NCBI GenBank assembly: GCA_938014855.1
Contig: CALLQM010000067.1
Span: 1 to 20,191 of the forward strand
Origin: an uncultured Clostridia bacterium
GTDB taxonomy: Bacteria; Bacillota; Clostridia; Oscillospirales; Ruminococcaceae
Length of the DNA stretch: 20,191 bases
Direction: 5' to 3'
This document shows positions 1 through 8,673 of this stretch, piece by piece. The notes under the pieces are model-generated. The model did not search any database and was not told where the DNA came from. It saw only the letters and a program-made list of their open reading frames with translations. Positions within the stretch are counted from its first letter, which is position 1. Each line of letters opens with the position of its first letter. Position numbers and translations under genes: made by a program.

Positions 1-342
1 GACTGCACGCCGTTCAACAGCTGTTACACCGGACGGGATGCAGATTATTACACGGGGACGCGCAAAAATCGAGTTGTTGAAAACCTTTTTGATGAAGATT
101 TGAAGCATAGATGCTGTGATGTCAAAATCAGCGATAACGCCGTCCTTCAGCGGACGAACGGCAACAATACTGCCGGGAGTACGGCCGATGACTTCCTTGG
201 CCTCCTTACCGACATAGCGAACGGTATCCGTACGCGTATCCACCGCCACGACCGACGGCTCACGCATAATGATCCCTTTTCCTTTCATAAAGACTAAGGT
301 ATTCGCCGTACCCAAGTCTATTCCAATATCTTTTAAAAACAT
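1..342 (-). CDS. mreB: Rod shape-determining protein MreB (N-terminal part, cut by window edge)
   Basis: Bacterial actin homologue that polymerises under the membrane and guides the elongasome in sidewall peptidoglycan synthesis. The 114 visible residues carry the actin-fold phosphate-1 loop IDLGTANT at residues 8-15, followed by a segment reading REPSVVAVDT and later PRVIICIPSGVTAVERRAV, all typical of MreB/Mbl. The start is the ATG at 340-342, preceded by AAGGGGG. The reading frame stays open to base 1, so about two thirds of the protein (usual length 330-345 residues) lies off the left edge. It follows maf on the same strand, the classic Firmicutes arrangement, and has its own likely promoter at 391-419. 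MreB versus its paralogue Mbl cannot be settled from this fragment; the location beside maf favours MreB. Confidence 0.95.
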   Translation of the reverse strand, partial: MFLKDIGIDLGTANTLVFMKGKGIIMREPSVVAVDTRTDTVRYVGKEAKEVIGRTPGSIVAVRPLKDGVIADFDITASMLQIFIKKVFNNSIFARPRVIICIPSGVTAVERRAV

Positions 343-390
343 TTATTGCGTCCCCCTTATTACATTTCAAAATGCCACATGATCCTGTCT

Positions 391-419
391 ATTATAACCT
401 GTGTCGAATAATAGGACAA
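391..419 (-). promoter_or_regulatory. Sigma-A-type promoter for mreB
   Basis: Read on the minus strand, TTGTCC (419-414) and a perfect TATAAT (396-391) are separated by 17 bases. Transcription would start near 384, giving a leader of about 40 nt before the mreB ATG. This gives mreB a promoter separate from the upstream dut-maf transcript. Confidence 0.6.
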
Positions 420-456
420 CACATATTTTGTAAATAACCTAATAATTGTGGTGGTT

Positions 457-1017
457 TTATTTGTTAACATTTCCAAGTATTTCATACAATCGATTCACAG
501 GCAGTCCCATGACATTAAAATAGTCTCCTTTTATGCCTTTGACAAACCGTGCTCCATATCCTTGAATTCCATATGCTCCGGCTTTGTCAAACGGTTCCTC
601 GGTGGTAAGATACCAGTCGATTTCTGCATCGCTCAGCGACGCAAACTCTACTTCTGTACAACAGGAAAATGTTTGGCTGCTGCCCTTTTCACACAGCGCA
701 ACCCCGGTGTAGACCTGATGAATGCGTCCGGAGAGCTTTTTCAGCATTTCTTTCGCCTGTTCCTCTCCGCTGGGCTTTCCAATAATAGCCCCGTCCAATA
801 CAACAACCGTATCCGCACCGATTACCAGCGCATCCGGATGCTGGTCTGCCACTGACTGTGCTTTGCGTTCAGCAAGCATTTCCACAGCTTTAGACGGCTC
901 AATCCCGTCCGGCAGAGACTCGTCCGCATCCGAAACGCAGACGTCGTAGTCGTTTACCAACAGCCGCAGAAGTTCTTGTCTGCGGGGGGATCCGGATGCT
1001 AATATGACTTGATTCAT
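457..1017 (-). CDS. maf: Maf family nucleoside triphosphate pyrophosphatase
   Basis: 186-residue Maf/YhdE-type house-cleaning enzyme that hydrolyses non-canonical or excess nucleotides (the dTTP/UTP branch) to the monophosphate and pyrophosphate. Visible family marks are the substrate-loop signature ASGSPRRQELL at residues 7-17, GADTVV with Asp69, IIGKP with Lys81, YTGVAL, and the AYGIQG segment with Gln152. The IQG/GKP pattern fits the dTTP/UTP pyrophosphatase subgroup. The frame is open 48 bases further upstream, but the ATG at 1015-1017 follows AGGAG at good spacing and begins exactly where Maf proteins begin (MNQVILASGSPRR), so that start is chosen. It lies between dut and mreB. Pairing with dut puts two nucleotide-sanitising enzymes side by side. 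Some older annotation calls it a septum-formation inhibitor. Confidence 0.95.
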   Translation of the reverse strand: MNQVILASGSPRRQELLRLLVNDYDVCVSDADESLPDGIEPSKAVEMLAERKAQSVADQHPDALVIGADTVVVLDGAIIGKPSGEEQAKEMLKKLSGRIHQVYTGVALCEKGSSQTFSCCTEVEFASLSDAEIDWYLTTEEPFDKAGAYGIQGYGARFVKGIKGDYFNVMGLPVNRLYEILGNVNK

Positions 1018-1064
1018 CTTGTTCTCCTGTTCACCGTAAGAATTTGATTTCGCGTGTTCGGACA

Positions 1065-1496
1065 TCAGCGTCCGGTGGAACCAAAACCGCCGTTTCCCCG
1101 CGCGGTATCGTCCAGTTCTTCACACAGCTCAATCGAAGGTGTATGTACCGGCATCAGCACCAGCTGAGCGATTCGATCCGCAGGGTTCACGGTGAAAGCG
1201 GTATTGGAATGGTTAAACAGCCCAACCAGCACTTCCCCGCGATAGTCGCTGTCGATGACTCCGACGCAGTTGGCCGGAACAATGCCGGATTTGATGCCCA
1301 GCCCACTGCGTGCAAAGACAAATCCGGCATATCCGGTTTCAATCTGCAAAGCCAAACCGGTCGGGATGCTGACCGTCTGCCCGGGCTGAATCGTCACCGA
1401 AGTTTCGATTGCGGCACAAAGATCAAAGCCGGCACTTCCGGCTGTGGCATTTCGCGGAATCTGCGCGCCATCGCGCATCCGTTTTATTTTTAGCAT
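1065..1496 (-). CDS. dut: dUTP diphosphatase (trimeric dUTPase)
   Basis: 143-residue homotrimeric dUTPase that hydrolyses dUTP to dUMP and pyrophosphate, keeping uracil out of DNA and supplying dUMP for thymidylate synthesis. All five family motifs are present in order: AGSAGFDLCA (19-28), ARSGLGIK (62-69), GVIDSDYRGEV (79-89, with the catalytic Asp82), DRIAQLVLMP (107-116) and the C-terminal arm RGNGGFGSTGR (133-143) that closes over the active site. Length matches the family. The ATG at 1494-1496 lies 9 bases after the stop of the upstream U32 gene, so the two are very likely co-transcribed, and maf begins 47 bases downstream. Confidence 0.97.
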   Translation of the reverse strand: MLKIKRMRDGAQIPRNATAGSAGFDLCAAIETSVTIQPGQTVSIPTGLALQIETGYAGFVFARSGLGIKSGIVPANCVGVIDSDYRGEVLVGLFNHSNTAFTVNPADRIAQLVLMPVHTPSIELCEELDDTARGNGGFGSTGR

Positions 1497-1505
1497 ATCA
1501 TACTC

Positions 1506-3575
1506 CTAAAAAATAGTTTTATAAAGCAGTCCTCGCGTGAACTCACGGCCAAATTCGCCGCCCTCCTGATAAAGGCGGAAAATGCGTTCACATTCCTGCG
1601 GCTGTTCAATGGTAAAGTTCAGTGTAATGAAGTCCAGCTGTTTGAGTTCTCCCAGCCGATCTCCCATATAAAGCGGAATCGGGTTTAGGATTTCACAGCA
1701 TCCATAGGAACAGTTGGTATAAAACCGATTGCCCTTGCGGTCGGTAATAAAGTTTTCGCCCGCTTTGCAGTTTGCACAGCCGGCCGAAACGCGCACCGGA
1801 CAGGTGCGAACCAACATCAGCGGCAGTTTTCCGTAAGCGGCAACACCCAGCGGGATTTTAGAAATCATCCGTTTTACCGTATCCAAATTGAGTTCAAACG
1901 AAACATGCAGATCGCTGACTCCAAGTTTTGAGAGCACTTGTATTGCATAAGCATTCGTCACATTAAAATATGGCTCACCATGTACTTGAAACTGCGTATG
2001 CGATGCGATTTCAAGCGTTCCAAGATTGCCCGCCGAAACATGCCGGATTCCGTTATTCCAAAGGATATCCAGTTGTTTATGAAGCTGTTTTTGCCCCGAA
2101 AACAGCATACGGGGAAGCCCTGCACACAGTTTCTCTGCATAATCAGGTGTTCCTTTTTCACATAATTTAATCAGTTCCGGAATCGGCAGTGTAATCAGCT
2201 CAGCTTCTTCATACATAATCGGGGTGATCTGAGCGGCTTTATAAGCGCGTACCCTGATTTTCGGGAGCAGTGCACGGCGCCCGGCCGCGGGTGTTCCCAT
2301 TTTCGCGGGATCAAATGAAATTCTGTGCGGCTTACCGCGCAGTTCGCTGAGCTGATCCAACGCTTCCCGGCGCATGGCATTCAGCGACGATACCGGAAGC
2401 ATCAGCCCTTCGGATAAATCGCAGTCGATGTTCTGCACCCGATACGGCGTACCGCCCGTTTTGGAAAGCCCTGCTTTTACCCGCTGTTCATCGGTTGGCT
2501 TATGGAGCGCAACTTGCGGAATATCCCCATGTACAGCGGCACGATTGCCGTCGCAGTCCGTCACAGTCAGCACGGCCGGTTGATCGGCATGCATTTCAAA
2601 CGAAAAAGAAACGGGAACTTTTTGCACTCGTTTACGTGGATCGGTATATAGGGTTTCCAATTTTCCCAACACGCCGGACGTTGCTTTTACATCCTCTTTT
2701 TGACGAATACCAAACATGTCTATCGTGCGGTTTCCCGTAAAATACCCTTCCGTAAACCCGGATCTCGAGAATACAGCACGAAGCGACTCCAAGTCTACCG
2801 GTTCACCTTCGCGGGCATTGCGGCATGCGGTCACAGCCGCCGCGACATATTCCGGACGTTTCATCCGTCCTTCTATTTTGACAGACGTCACACCGATCTC
2901 TTTGAGTTCATCAATTCGTGCAATCAAACTCATATCTTTTAACGAAAGCGCATGGTCGGTTGAGATGCTTTCAAAATCCAAACGGCAGGGCTGTGCACAA
3001 AGCCCCCTGTTTCCACTGCGCTGACCCAAAACGGAAGACATATAGCACTGGCCGGATACACACATACAGAGTGCTCCATGTATAAATACTTCCACTTCCA
3101 GCGACGTTTCCTGCACAATTTTTCGAATTTCTTCTTTTGAGCATTCACGCGCAAGGACAACTCGACTAAAGCCCAGTTTTTCCAGCATTTTTGCACCCTC
3201 CACATTGTGGATGGTCATTTGCGTGGATGCGTTGAGTTTCAAATCGGGACAGCACCGCCGCAGAACTGCCGCAACTCCCAAATCCTGCACAATTGCAGCA
3301 TCCACTCCTGCCTCACAGGCACAGGATGCGGCGCGCAGAAGCTCACCGATTTCATTTTCAAGTACAACTGTATTGAGCGTTAGATATACCTTTGTTCCGT
3401 GAATATGACAGCGCCGAACGGTTTGTGCCAGATTTTCACTGGTAAAATTTTCAGCATTTCGCCTTGCGTTGAGTGTTTCAATTCCGAGGTATACCGCATC
3501 GGCGCCACAGCAAAGTGCTGCTTCCAGCGCCTGTGTACTTCCTGCGGGCGCTAGAATTTCGAGTGACTTATTCAT
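1506..3575 (-). CDS. U32 family protein, long form (RlhA-like, 23S rRNA hydroxylation)
   Basis: 689-residue protein of the U32 'peptidase/collagenase-like' family. The N-terminal TIM-barrel part starts EILAPAGSTQALEAA and gives AVYLG and GVDAAIVQDLG. The U32 signature EVFIHGALCMCVSGQCYMSS spans about residues 162-181, followed by GLCAQPCRLDFE and SVKIEGRMKRPEYV. Cys170, Cys177, Cys193 and Cys197 lie where related U32 proteins place iron-sulfur ligands, so cluster binding is plausible. The long C-terminal extension, with its own Cys-rich stretch (RTCPVRVSAGCANC), matches the DUF3656-containing long form. In E. coli this form (RlhA) is required for 5-hydroxycytidine at 23S rRNA position 2501. 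Assignment to rRNA modification rather than proteolysis is inference from family knowledge. The gene lies 26 bases after zapA and 9 before dut, inside one operon. Confidence 0.85.
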   Translation of the reverse strand: MNKSLEILAPAGSTQALEAALCCGADAVYLGIETLNARRNAENFTSENLAQTVRRCHIHGTKVYLTLNTVVLENEIGELLRAASCACEAGVDAAIVQDLGVAAVLRRCCPDLKLNASTQMTIHNVEGAKMLEKLGFSRVVLARECSKEEIRKIVQETSLEVEVFIHGALCMCVSGQCYMSSVLGQRSGNRGLCAQPCRLDFESISTDHALSLKDMSLIARIDELKEIGVTSVKIEGRMKRPEYVAAAVTACRNAREGEPVDLESLRAVFSRSGFTEGYFTGNRTIDMFGIRQKEDVKATSGVLGKLETLYTDPRKRVQKVPVSFSFEMHADQPAVLTVTDCDGNRAAVHGDIPQVALHKPTDEQRVKAGLSKTGGTPYRVQNIDCDLSEGLMLPVSSLNAMRREALDQLSELRGKPHRISFDPAKMGTPAAGRRALLPKIRVRAYKAAQITPIMYEEAELITLPIPELIKLCEKGTPDYAEKLCAGLPRMLFSGQKQLHKQLDILWNNGIRHVSAGNLGTLEIASHTQFQVHGEPYFNVTNAYAIQVLSKLGVSDLHVSFELNLDTVKRMISKIPLGVAAYGKLPLMLVRTCPVRVSAGCANCKAGENFITDRKGNRFYTNCSYGCCEILNPIPLYMGDRLGELKQLDFITLNFTIEQPQECERIFRLYQEGGEFGREFTRGLLYKTIF

Positions 3576-3601
3576 TGTTTACCCTTTCTTGTCCAATGGG
3601 G

Positions 3602-3946
3602 CTAATTGTTCTGTTCGCTTTCGCCAAGCTGGCGGCGCAAATGGGCATTTTCGCGCTTTACTTCGTCCAGTTCGATGCGGGCTTTCGCGGCATCTTCCAA
3701 ATATTCGGAAATTTGATTGCGCATTCTGTCCGCATTTTCTTCACTGCGTTTATAAGCGTCTACATAATTCATAGCACAAAGGACCATAACATCATTAAAT
3801 GAAATATTGGAGTTTTTCTCTAAGATTCCCTTAATCTGCTCATCCAATTCCTGAGCGAGCCCCAAGACATAATCCTCGGGCTCCATCGTGGCAATGAAAT
3901 AGTGTACCCCATTTATTGTGATTTTTACGCGATTTTGTTGGTTCAT
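3602..3946 (-). CDS. zapA: Cell division protein ZapA
   Basis: 114-residue ZapA-family protein, which binds and bundles FtsZ filaments at the division ring. The N-terminal half (NRVKITINGVHYFIATMEPEDYV) is the characteristic small globular domain. The central part has the ISFNDVMVLCAMNYVDAY helix, and the C-terminal third (residues 75-110) is a charged coiled coil (ENADRMRNQISEYLEDAAKA). The frame is open 36 bases upstream, but the ATG at 3944-3946 follows GGAGG nine bases before it and gives the usual ZapA N-terminus. It is the first gene of the leftward cluster and sits immediately ahead of the U32 gene, as zapA does in many Firmicutes. It is divergent from glgP across about 300 bases of promoter-bearing DNA. 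Confidence 0.9.
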   Translation of the reverse strand: MNQQNRVKITINGVHYFIATMEPEDYVLGLAQELDEQIKGILEKNSNISFNDVMVLCAMNYVDAYKRSEENADRMRNQISEYLEDAAKARIELDEVKRENAHLRRQLGESEQNN

Positions 3947-4025
3947 GTTAGCTTTCCTCCATAAATTCGACATTGCATACAATGAAATCTATTATAATAC
4001 CCTGCCGGGACATCAGCTAATACTC

Positions 4026-4054
4026 ATTATAATACATTTTTGTGTTTGATTAAA
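4026..4054 (-). promoter_or_regulatory. Possible promoter for the zapA-U32-dut-maf operon
   Basis: On the minus strand a perfect TATAAT (4031-4026) lies 17 bases after TTTAAT (4054-4049), a weak -35. Transcription would begin about 73 bases before the zapA ATG. A second identical ATTATAATAC decamer lies closer to the gene (3991-4000) and could supply the -10 instead, but has no convincing -35. Confidence 0.35.
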
Positions 4055-4130
4055 GAGGGAACCCCAAAATTCGTGCAAGTTACCGTTTAATTCATAATCC
4101 CACAAGTTCCCTTTCCAAGCCGATCATTGC

Positions 4131-4159
4131 TTGCACGTGTTCTGCGTCATGAGTATAAT
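4131..4159 (+). promoter_or_regulatory. Sigma-A-type promoter for glgP
   Basis: TTGCAC (4131-4136) and TATAAT (4154-4159) are separated by exactly 17 bases, a near-consensus vegetative promoter. The predicted start near 4166 leaves an 80-nt leader before the glgP ATG. An 8-base inverted repeat (CGTGCAAG at 4072-4079, CTTGCACG at 4130-4137) has its right arm over the -35 box. Confidence 0.75.
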
Positions 4160-4247
4160 AGCAGTAAGGGGCATCCAAAGAATTCCACTTCAATTTTTGT
4201 ATAACAGCAGGCTTACCGAGAAGAACTGTTTAAACAGGAGGCAACCT

Positions 4248-6656
4248 ATGAATACAAAACAATCTTATTCAAAAGAAAAGCTGAAAGCACTCATTCTTCG
4301 TACATTCAAAAACGATATGCTGATTAACCCCGAAAACGCATCCGATGAAGCATATTACGAAGCGCTCTGCCGTGTGATTCGGGATATTCTCAGCGAAAAG
4401 CTGCAAGTATTCAGTGCACATAACAACGCTCGTGCGGAAAAAAAAGTATATTACCTCAGCATGGAATTTTTAATGGGACGTTCCTTAAAAAATAGTCTTT
4501 ACAATTTAAATATTCAGGACGCCATGACACAGGCGCTCAAAGATTTCGATGTGGATATCGAAAAAATGTACGCGCTGGAGCCGGACGCAGGTTTGGGCAA
4601 CGGAGGGCTGGGAAGGCTGGCCGCCTGCTATATGGACGCAATGGCAACCGAAGAACTGCCCGCTATGGGATATTCCATCCTATACGAATACGGTATTTTT
4701 AAACAGCGCATTATTGACGGCTGGCAGACCGAAACGCCGGATTACTGGCTTCCGGGAGGAAATGTATGGCTCAAAGTCAAACCCGACCGCACCGTTCCGA
4801 TTCGCTTCGGCGGACATATTGAGGAAGGCTGGGAAAGCGGTCACCATTGGATGAATCATGTAGACTATCAGACCGTCTACGCCGTTCCCCACGATATGTA
4901 TGTTCCCGGGTTCCAATGCGATGGAGTTGCCGTTCTTCGGCTTTGGAAAGCGCGAAGTCCGGGATTTGATATGGAATCTTTTAACCGCGGCGATTACATC
5001 AATGCGATGGGTGCCGCATCGGTTTCTGAAGCGATTTCAAAAGTTCTGTATCCAAATGACAACCACATGCAGGGAAAAATGCTGCGCCTGAAACAGCAGT
5101 ATTTTCTGTGTGCGGCTTCAATTTCCGATATCACGCGCCGCCATATCACCCTTTATGGCACGCTTGATAACTTTGCGGAAAAAAACGCCATCCAGATCAA
5201 CGATACCCATCCGACCCTTGCAATTCCCGAATTAATGCGTATTCTGTTGGACGACTGCGGGTACAGCTGGGAAAAATCGTGGGATATTGTCACCCGCACA
5301 TTTGCTTATACCAATCATACGGTCATGTCGGAAGCGCTTGAAAAGTGGAGCGCCGATATTTTCCGTACGCTCCTGCCCCGCATTTATCAAATCATTCAGG
5401 AGATCGACCGTCGGTTTTGCGATGAACTTAAATACAAATACCATTACGACCCTTATGTCATCGACCGCATGCGCATCCTTTATGATTTTCAGGTGCGAAT
5501 GGCAAATTTAGCCGTTATCACCTGTCACAGTGTGAACGGTGTTTCAAAACTGCATTCACAAATCATTAAGGACAGCGTATTTCATGATTATTATATCTTG
5601 TACCCATATAAATTTAAAAATGTCACCAACGGAATCGCATCGCGCCGCTGGCTCTATCAGTCCAACCCGGGGCTTACCAAGCTTTTATTTGATACGATTG
5701 GGGACGGCTGGCTGAAAGATATGGCTCGGCTTGAGGAGTTCGGCCGCTTTGCCGACGACCATACGGTGCTTGAGCGTTTGGTGCAGGTCAAGCAGGAAAA
5801 CAAAAAGCGTTTAGCAGATTACGTTTTGGAAACGAGCGGCATTTCGGTCAACATCGATTCCATTTTCGACGTACAGGTCAAACGACTGCATGAATATAAG
5901 CGTCAGCACCTCAACGCTCTGCATATCCTTACCGAATATTTATGGATTAAAGAAAACCCAAATGCACCTTTTACGCCAAAAACGTATATTTTCGGAGCCA
6001 AAGCCGCTCCCGGCTATTTTTTGGCAAAGCAGATCATCAAATTCATCTGCACACTGCGGGATATGATTGAAAAAGATGAGGCAGTCCGCGAAAAACTGCG
6101 CATCGTTTTTCTCGAAAATTACAGCGTCACCCTTTCCGAACTGCTTATGCCTGCGTCTGAGATTTCCGAGCAGATTTCTCTTGCCGGAACCGAGGCGTCG
6201 GGAACAGGCAACATGAAGCTGATGCTCAATGGCGCAATTACACTGGGCACACTGGACGGCGCTAATGTGGAAATCGGCGAACGTGTGGGCAGCGATAATA
6301 TTTTGATTTTTGGCATGACCACGCCGGAAGTCAATGTGCTGAGAGCGCAGGGTTACAATCCCGCCGACTATTATCACCATGACCCTCGTCTGCACCGCGT
6401 CATCGATCTGCTTGCTTCCGGAATCGACGGACAGCAGTTCCCCGACATCGCCAATTCTCTGCGGTACAGCGACCCATATATGGTGCTTGCCGATTTTGAT
6501 GCCTACTGCAAAATTCAAAGCAGAGCATCGGAATTGTATAGCGACACAATCCGCTGGCAGACGATGTCGATTGCCAACATTTCCCGCTCGGGCTATTTCT
6601 GCGCAGATCGTTCCATCCATGATTATGCGCGCAATATCTGGGGACTTTATAAATAG
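4248..6656 (+). CDS. glgP: Glycogen/maltodextrin phosphorylase
   Basis: 802-residue GT35 alpha-glucan phosphorylase. It removes terminal alpha-1,4 glucose units from glycogen or maltodextrin with phosphate, giving glucose-1-phosphate. The pyridoxal-phosphate site EASGTGNMK is present with the binding Lys at about residue 657, followed by the family hallmark LNGAITLGTLDGANVEI. Other conserved blocks are YLSMEFLMGRSL, GLGNGGLGRLAACYMDA, INDTHPTLAIPELMR, VTNGIASRRWL and VKRLHEYKRQ. Length is normal for bacterial GlgP. The frame is open upstream to 4131, but the ATG at 4248 has AGGAGG six bases before it and gives the standard N-terminus; the longer version would overlap the promoter. It is followed by a strong terminator and then a GH13 enzyme. 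Together they would degrade stored glycogen or imported dextrins. Confidence 0.97.
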   Translation: MNTKQSYSKEKLKALILRTFKNDMLINPENASDEAYYEALCRVIRDILSEKLQVFSAHNNARAEKKVYYLSMEFLMGRSLKNSLYNLNIQDAMTQALKDFDVDIEKMYALEPDAGLGNGGLGRLAACYMDAMATEELPAMGYSILYEYGIFKQRIIDGWQTETPDYWLPGGNVWLKVKPDRTVPIRFGGHIEEGWESGHHWMNHVDYQTVYAVPHDMYVPGFQCDGVAVLRLWKARSPGFDMESFNRGDYINAMGAASVSEAISKVLYPNDNHMQGKMLRLKQQYFLCAASISDITRRHITLYGTLDNFAEKNAIQINDTHPTLAIPELMRILLDDCGYSWEKSWDIVTRTFAYTNHTVMSEALEKWSADIFRTLLPRIYQIIQEIDRRFCDELKYKYHYDPYVIDRMRILYDFQVRMANLAVITCHSVNGVSKLHSQIIKDSVFHDYYILYPYKFKNVTNGIASRRWLYQSNPGLTKLLFDTIGDGWLKDMARLEEFGRFADDHTVLERLVQVKQENKKRLADYVLETSGISVNIDSIFDVQVKRLHEYKRQHLNALHILTEYLWIKENPNAPFTPKTYIFGAKAAPGYFLAKQIIKFICTLRDMIEKDEAVREKLRIVFLENYSVTLSELLMPASEISEQISLAGTEASGTGNMKLMLNGAITLGTLDGANVEIGERVGSDNILIFGMTTPEVNVLRAQGYNPADYYHHDPRLHRVIDLLASGIDGQQFPDIANSLRYSDPYMVLADFDAYCKIQSRASELYSDTIRWQTMSIANISRSGYFCADRSIHDYARNIWGLYK

Positions 6657-6730
6657 CGCCTGTTTTATTTCGCTATTGTTTCATATTGCACAGCTATTTT
6701 TAAATGGCTGCTGCAAACCCGATTTTTCTG

Positions 6731-6760
6731 CGGGCGGGTGCTTTTCACCCGCCCGTTTTT
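6731..6760 (+). terminator. Rho-independent terminator of glgP
   Basis: Perfect 10-bp GC-rich stem (CGGGCGGGTG / CACCCGCCCG) with a CTTTT loop and a TTTTT tail, about 75 bases after the glgP stop. It should strongly uncouple glgP from the GH13 gene, whose start lies only 16 bases beyond it. Confidence 0.92.
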
Positions 6761-6775
6761 ATGGAGTTGATAGTT

Positions 6776-8635
6776 GTGAATACTCTTCTTTTTGACAGCC
6801 GCGACACAAAATTTAAATCACCTTTTGGAGCTGTTCCGGCAGGTACCGATGTTACATTTCGCATCTGCCTGCCAATCGTCTATCAATTTACTGCTCCTGT
6901 CCTGCTCATGTTTGAGGCCGATCATTGGGATGCCCCGCAGCGCATCTCGATGACATTTGAAGAAAGTTGCGGAGTCTGCTCGTATTATGTCTGTTCATTC
7001 TGTCCACCGAATCCCCAGCTTTATTTTTATCGTTTTGAGATCAGCGGAATTGACGGCAAAAAAGCAGTCAACCGCGGAATGGACGGATTTTCTTATATCA
7101 GCCCGCAAGGCGGCGATTTATGGCAGCTTACCGTTTACGATCAAGCCATGCACACTCCGGATTTTTTAAAAAGCGGTGTGATGTATCAAATTTTTCCCGA
7201 TCGATTCTGCAATTCCGGAACGCCCAAACAAACTGGGTATCCTGACCGGTGGCTTCATGAGGATTGGTATGAGCTTCCCGTTTATCAGCCGGATCATGAC
7301 GGTCGCATTACCAATTCCGACTATTTTGGAGGCGATCTTGCCGGAATTGCCGCAAAACTGCCTTATCTCAAAAGTCTCGGTGTCACATCGATCTATTTAA
7401 ATCCAATTTTTGAAGCACACGAAAATCATCGCTACAATACCGCTGACTATAAAAAAATCGACCCTTTATTGGGGAATGAAGAAGATTTTAGCACATTATG
7501 CCAAGAAGCCGGCAAACTTGGCATCCATATTATTTTAGACGGTGTGTTTAATCACACCGGTAGTGACAGCGTATATTTTAACAAACTGAAACGCTATGGG
7601 GAACATACGGGTGCTTACAACAACCCGAACAGCCCCTACCGAAATTGGTATGATTTTACCGATTATCCGAATTCTTACCGTTCTTGGTGGGGATTCGACA
7701 CCCTGCCCAATTTAAACGAATCGGAACCGACCTACCGCGATTTTATCTGCGGAGAAAACGGCGTACTCAAAAAATGGCTGAGACTCGGTGCATCGGGTTT
7801 TCGATTGGATGTTGCAGATGAACTGCCCGATTTCTTTTTAGATGATATATCTGCCTGCATCAAAGACCACAGCAGGCAGTGTACCGTAATTGGCGAGGTA
7901 TGGGAAGATGCGTCCACCAAAATCAGCTATGGTATGCGCCGCCGCTATCTTTTGGGGCGTCAGCTTGACTCGGTTATGAACTATCCGTTCAAAGATGCCA
8001 TCCTGCATTATGTGCGCTATGGCGACTGCAATCGATTATATCTTACCATTATGGCGATTCTTGAACACTATCCCAAACCCGTTTTGGATGTACTGATGAA
8101 TTCGCTGTCCACACATGACGTGGAACGAGCCATCACCACCCTTGCAGGAGAACCGACAAACGGGAATGGGCGCGATTGGCAGGCACAGCATAACCAGCTC
8201 AGCGAAGCCCAGTATCAGCTTGGAAAAAATCTGCTGAAGGTCGCATCGGTGATTCAATACACCCTTCCGGGAATTCCCTGCCTATACTATGGGGATGAAG
8301 CTGGACTGTTTGGCTACAAAGACCCATTCAACCGCACCTGTTATCCATGGGGGCGTGAAGATCAAGAACTCCTCGCCTTTTTCCGTGCACTTGGTCAGCT
8401 GCGCACTGCCTATCCGAACCTTTCAAGCGCCGTTTTTCGCGCTGTATCCTTTACAACCGACACCATTTCCTATCTGCGTGAATGGGAAAACGGCCGTCTG
8501 CTGATTGCAGTGAACCGCACCAACCATCCTTGTGCACCCAATATTCCAATTGATTTTCAGGACGCACACCCGATTTTTGGCACCATCAACAACGGACAGC
8601 TTGCACCGTTCGGGTTTGTGATTTTAGGAAAATAA
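6776..8635 (+). CDS. GH13 alpha-glycosidase (neopullulanase/maltodextrin-glucosidase type), cytoplasmic
   Basis: About 619 residues. It starts with a short N-terminal beta domain (FDSRDTKFKSPFGAVPAG), then the GH13 barrel. Catalytic regions in order are DGVFNH (region I), GFRLDVAD with nucleophile Asp345, VIGEVWED with acid/base Glu374, and LSTHDVER with Asp448. YFGGDLAGI, HRYNTADY and LYYGDEAGLFGY are typical of the neopullulanase/cyclomaltodextrinase group. No signal peptide is seen, so it should act on intracellular maltodextrins and supply chains to GlgP. The open frame runs back to 6704 through the terminator. The ATG at 6761 sits directly on the U-tract with no ribosome site, whereas the GTG at 6776 has GGAG nine bases before it and gives MNTLLFDSRD, so GTG is chosen. 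Exact substrate (pullulan, cyclodextrin, maltotriose) cannot be read from sequence. It needs a promoter of its own or readthrough; none is clear. Confidence 0.9.
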   Translation: MNTLLFDSRDTKFKSPFGAVPAGTDVTFRICLPIVYQFTAPVLLMFEADHWDAPQRISMTFEESCGVCSYYVCSFCPPNPQLYFYRFEISGIDGKKAVNRGMDGFSYISPQGGDLWQLTVYDQAMHTPDFLKSGVMYQIFPDRFCNSGTPKQTGYPDRWLHEDWYELPVYQPDHDGRITNSDYFGGDLAGIAAKLPYLKSLGVTSIYLNPIFEAHENHRYNTADYKKIDPLLGNEEDFSTLCQEAGKLGIHIILDGVFNHTGSDSVYFNKLKRYGEHTGAYNNPNSPYRNWYDFTDYPNSYRSWWGFDTLPNLNESEPTYRDFICGENGVLKKWLRLGASGFRLDVADELPDFFLDDISACIKDHSRQCTVIGEVWEDASTKISYGMRRRYLLGRQLDSVMNYPFKDAILHYVRYGDCNRLYLTIMAILEHYPKPVLDVLMNSLSTHDVERAITTLAGEPTNGNGRDWQAQHNQLSEAQYQLGKNLLKVASVIQYTLPGIPCLYYGDEAGLFGYKDPFNRTCYPWGREDQELLAFFRALGQLRTAYPNLSSAVFRAVSFTTDTISYLREWENGRLLIAVNRTNHPCAPNIPIDFQDAHPIFGTINNGQLAPFGFVILGK

Positions 8636-8673
8636 TAGTAACTGGTTTTTCTGATGATTTTCTGCTAAGCGGC

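Noticed and set aside
5940..6620. 226-codon open frame on the minus strand within glgP
   Set aside because: Shadow of the GlgP reading frame; GlgP has all its motifs across this stretch, and the opposite frame has no ribosome site or family resemblance.
6704..6775. Upstream extension of the GH13 gene to 6704
   Set aside because: It runs through the glgP terminator hairpin and lacks a ribosome site; GTG at 6776 has GGAG and gives the family N-terminus.
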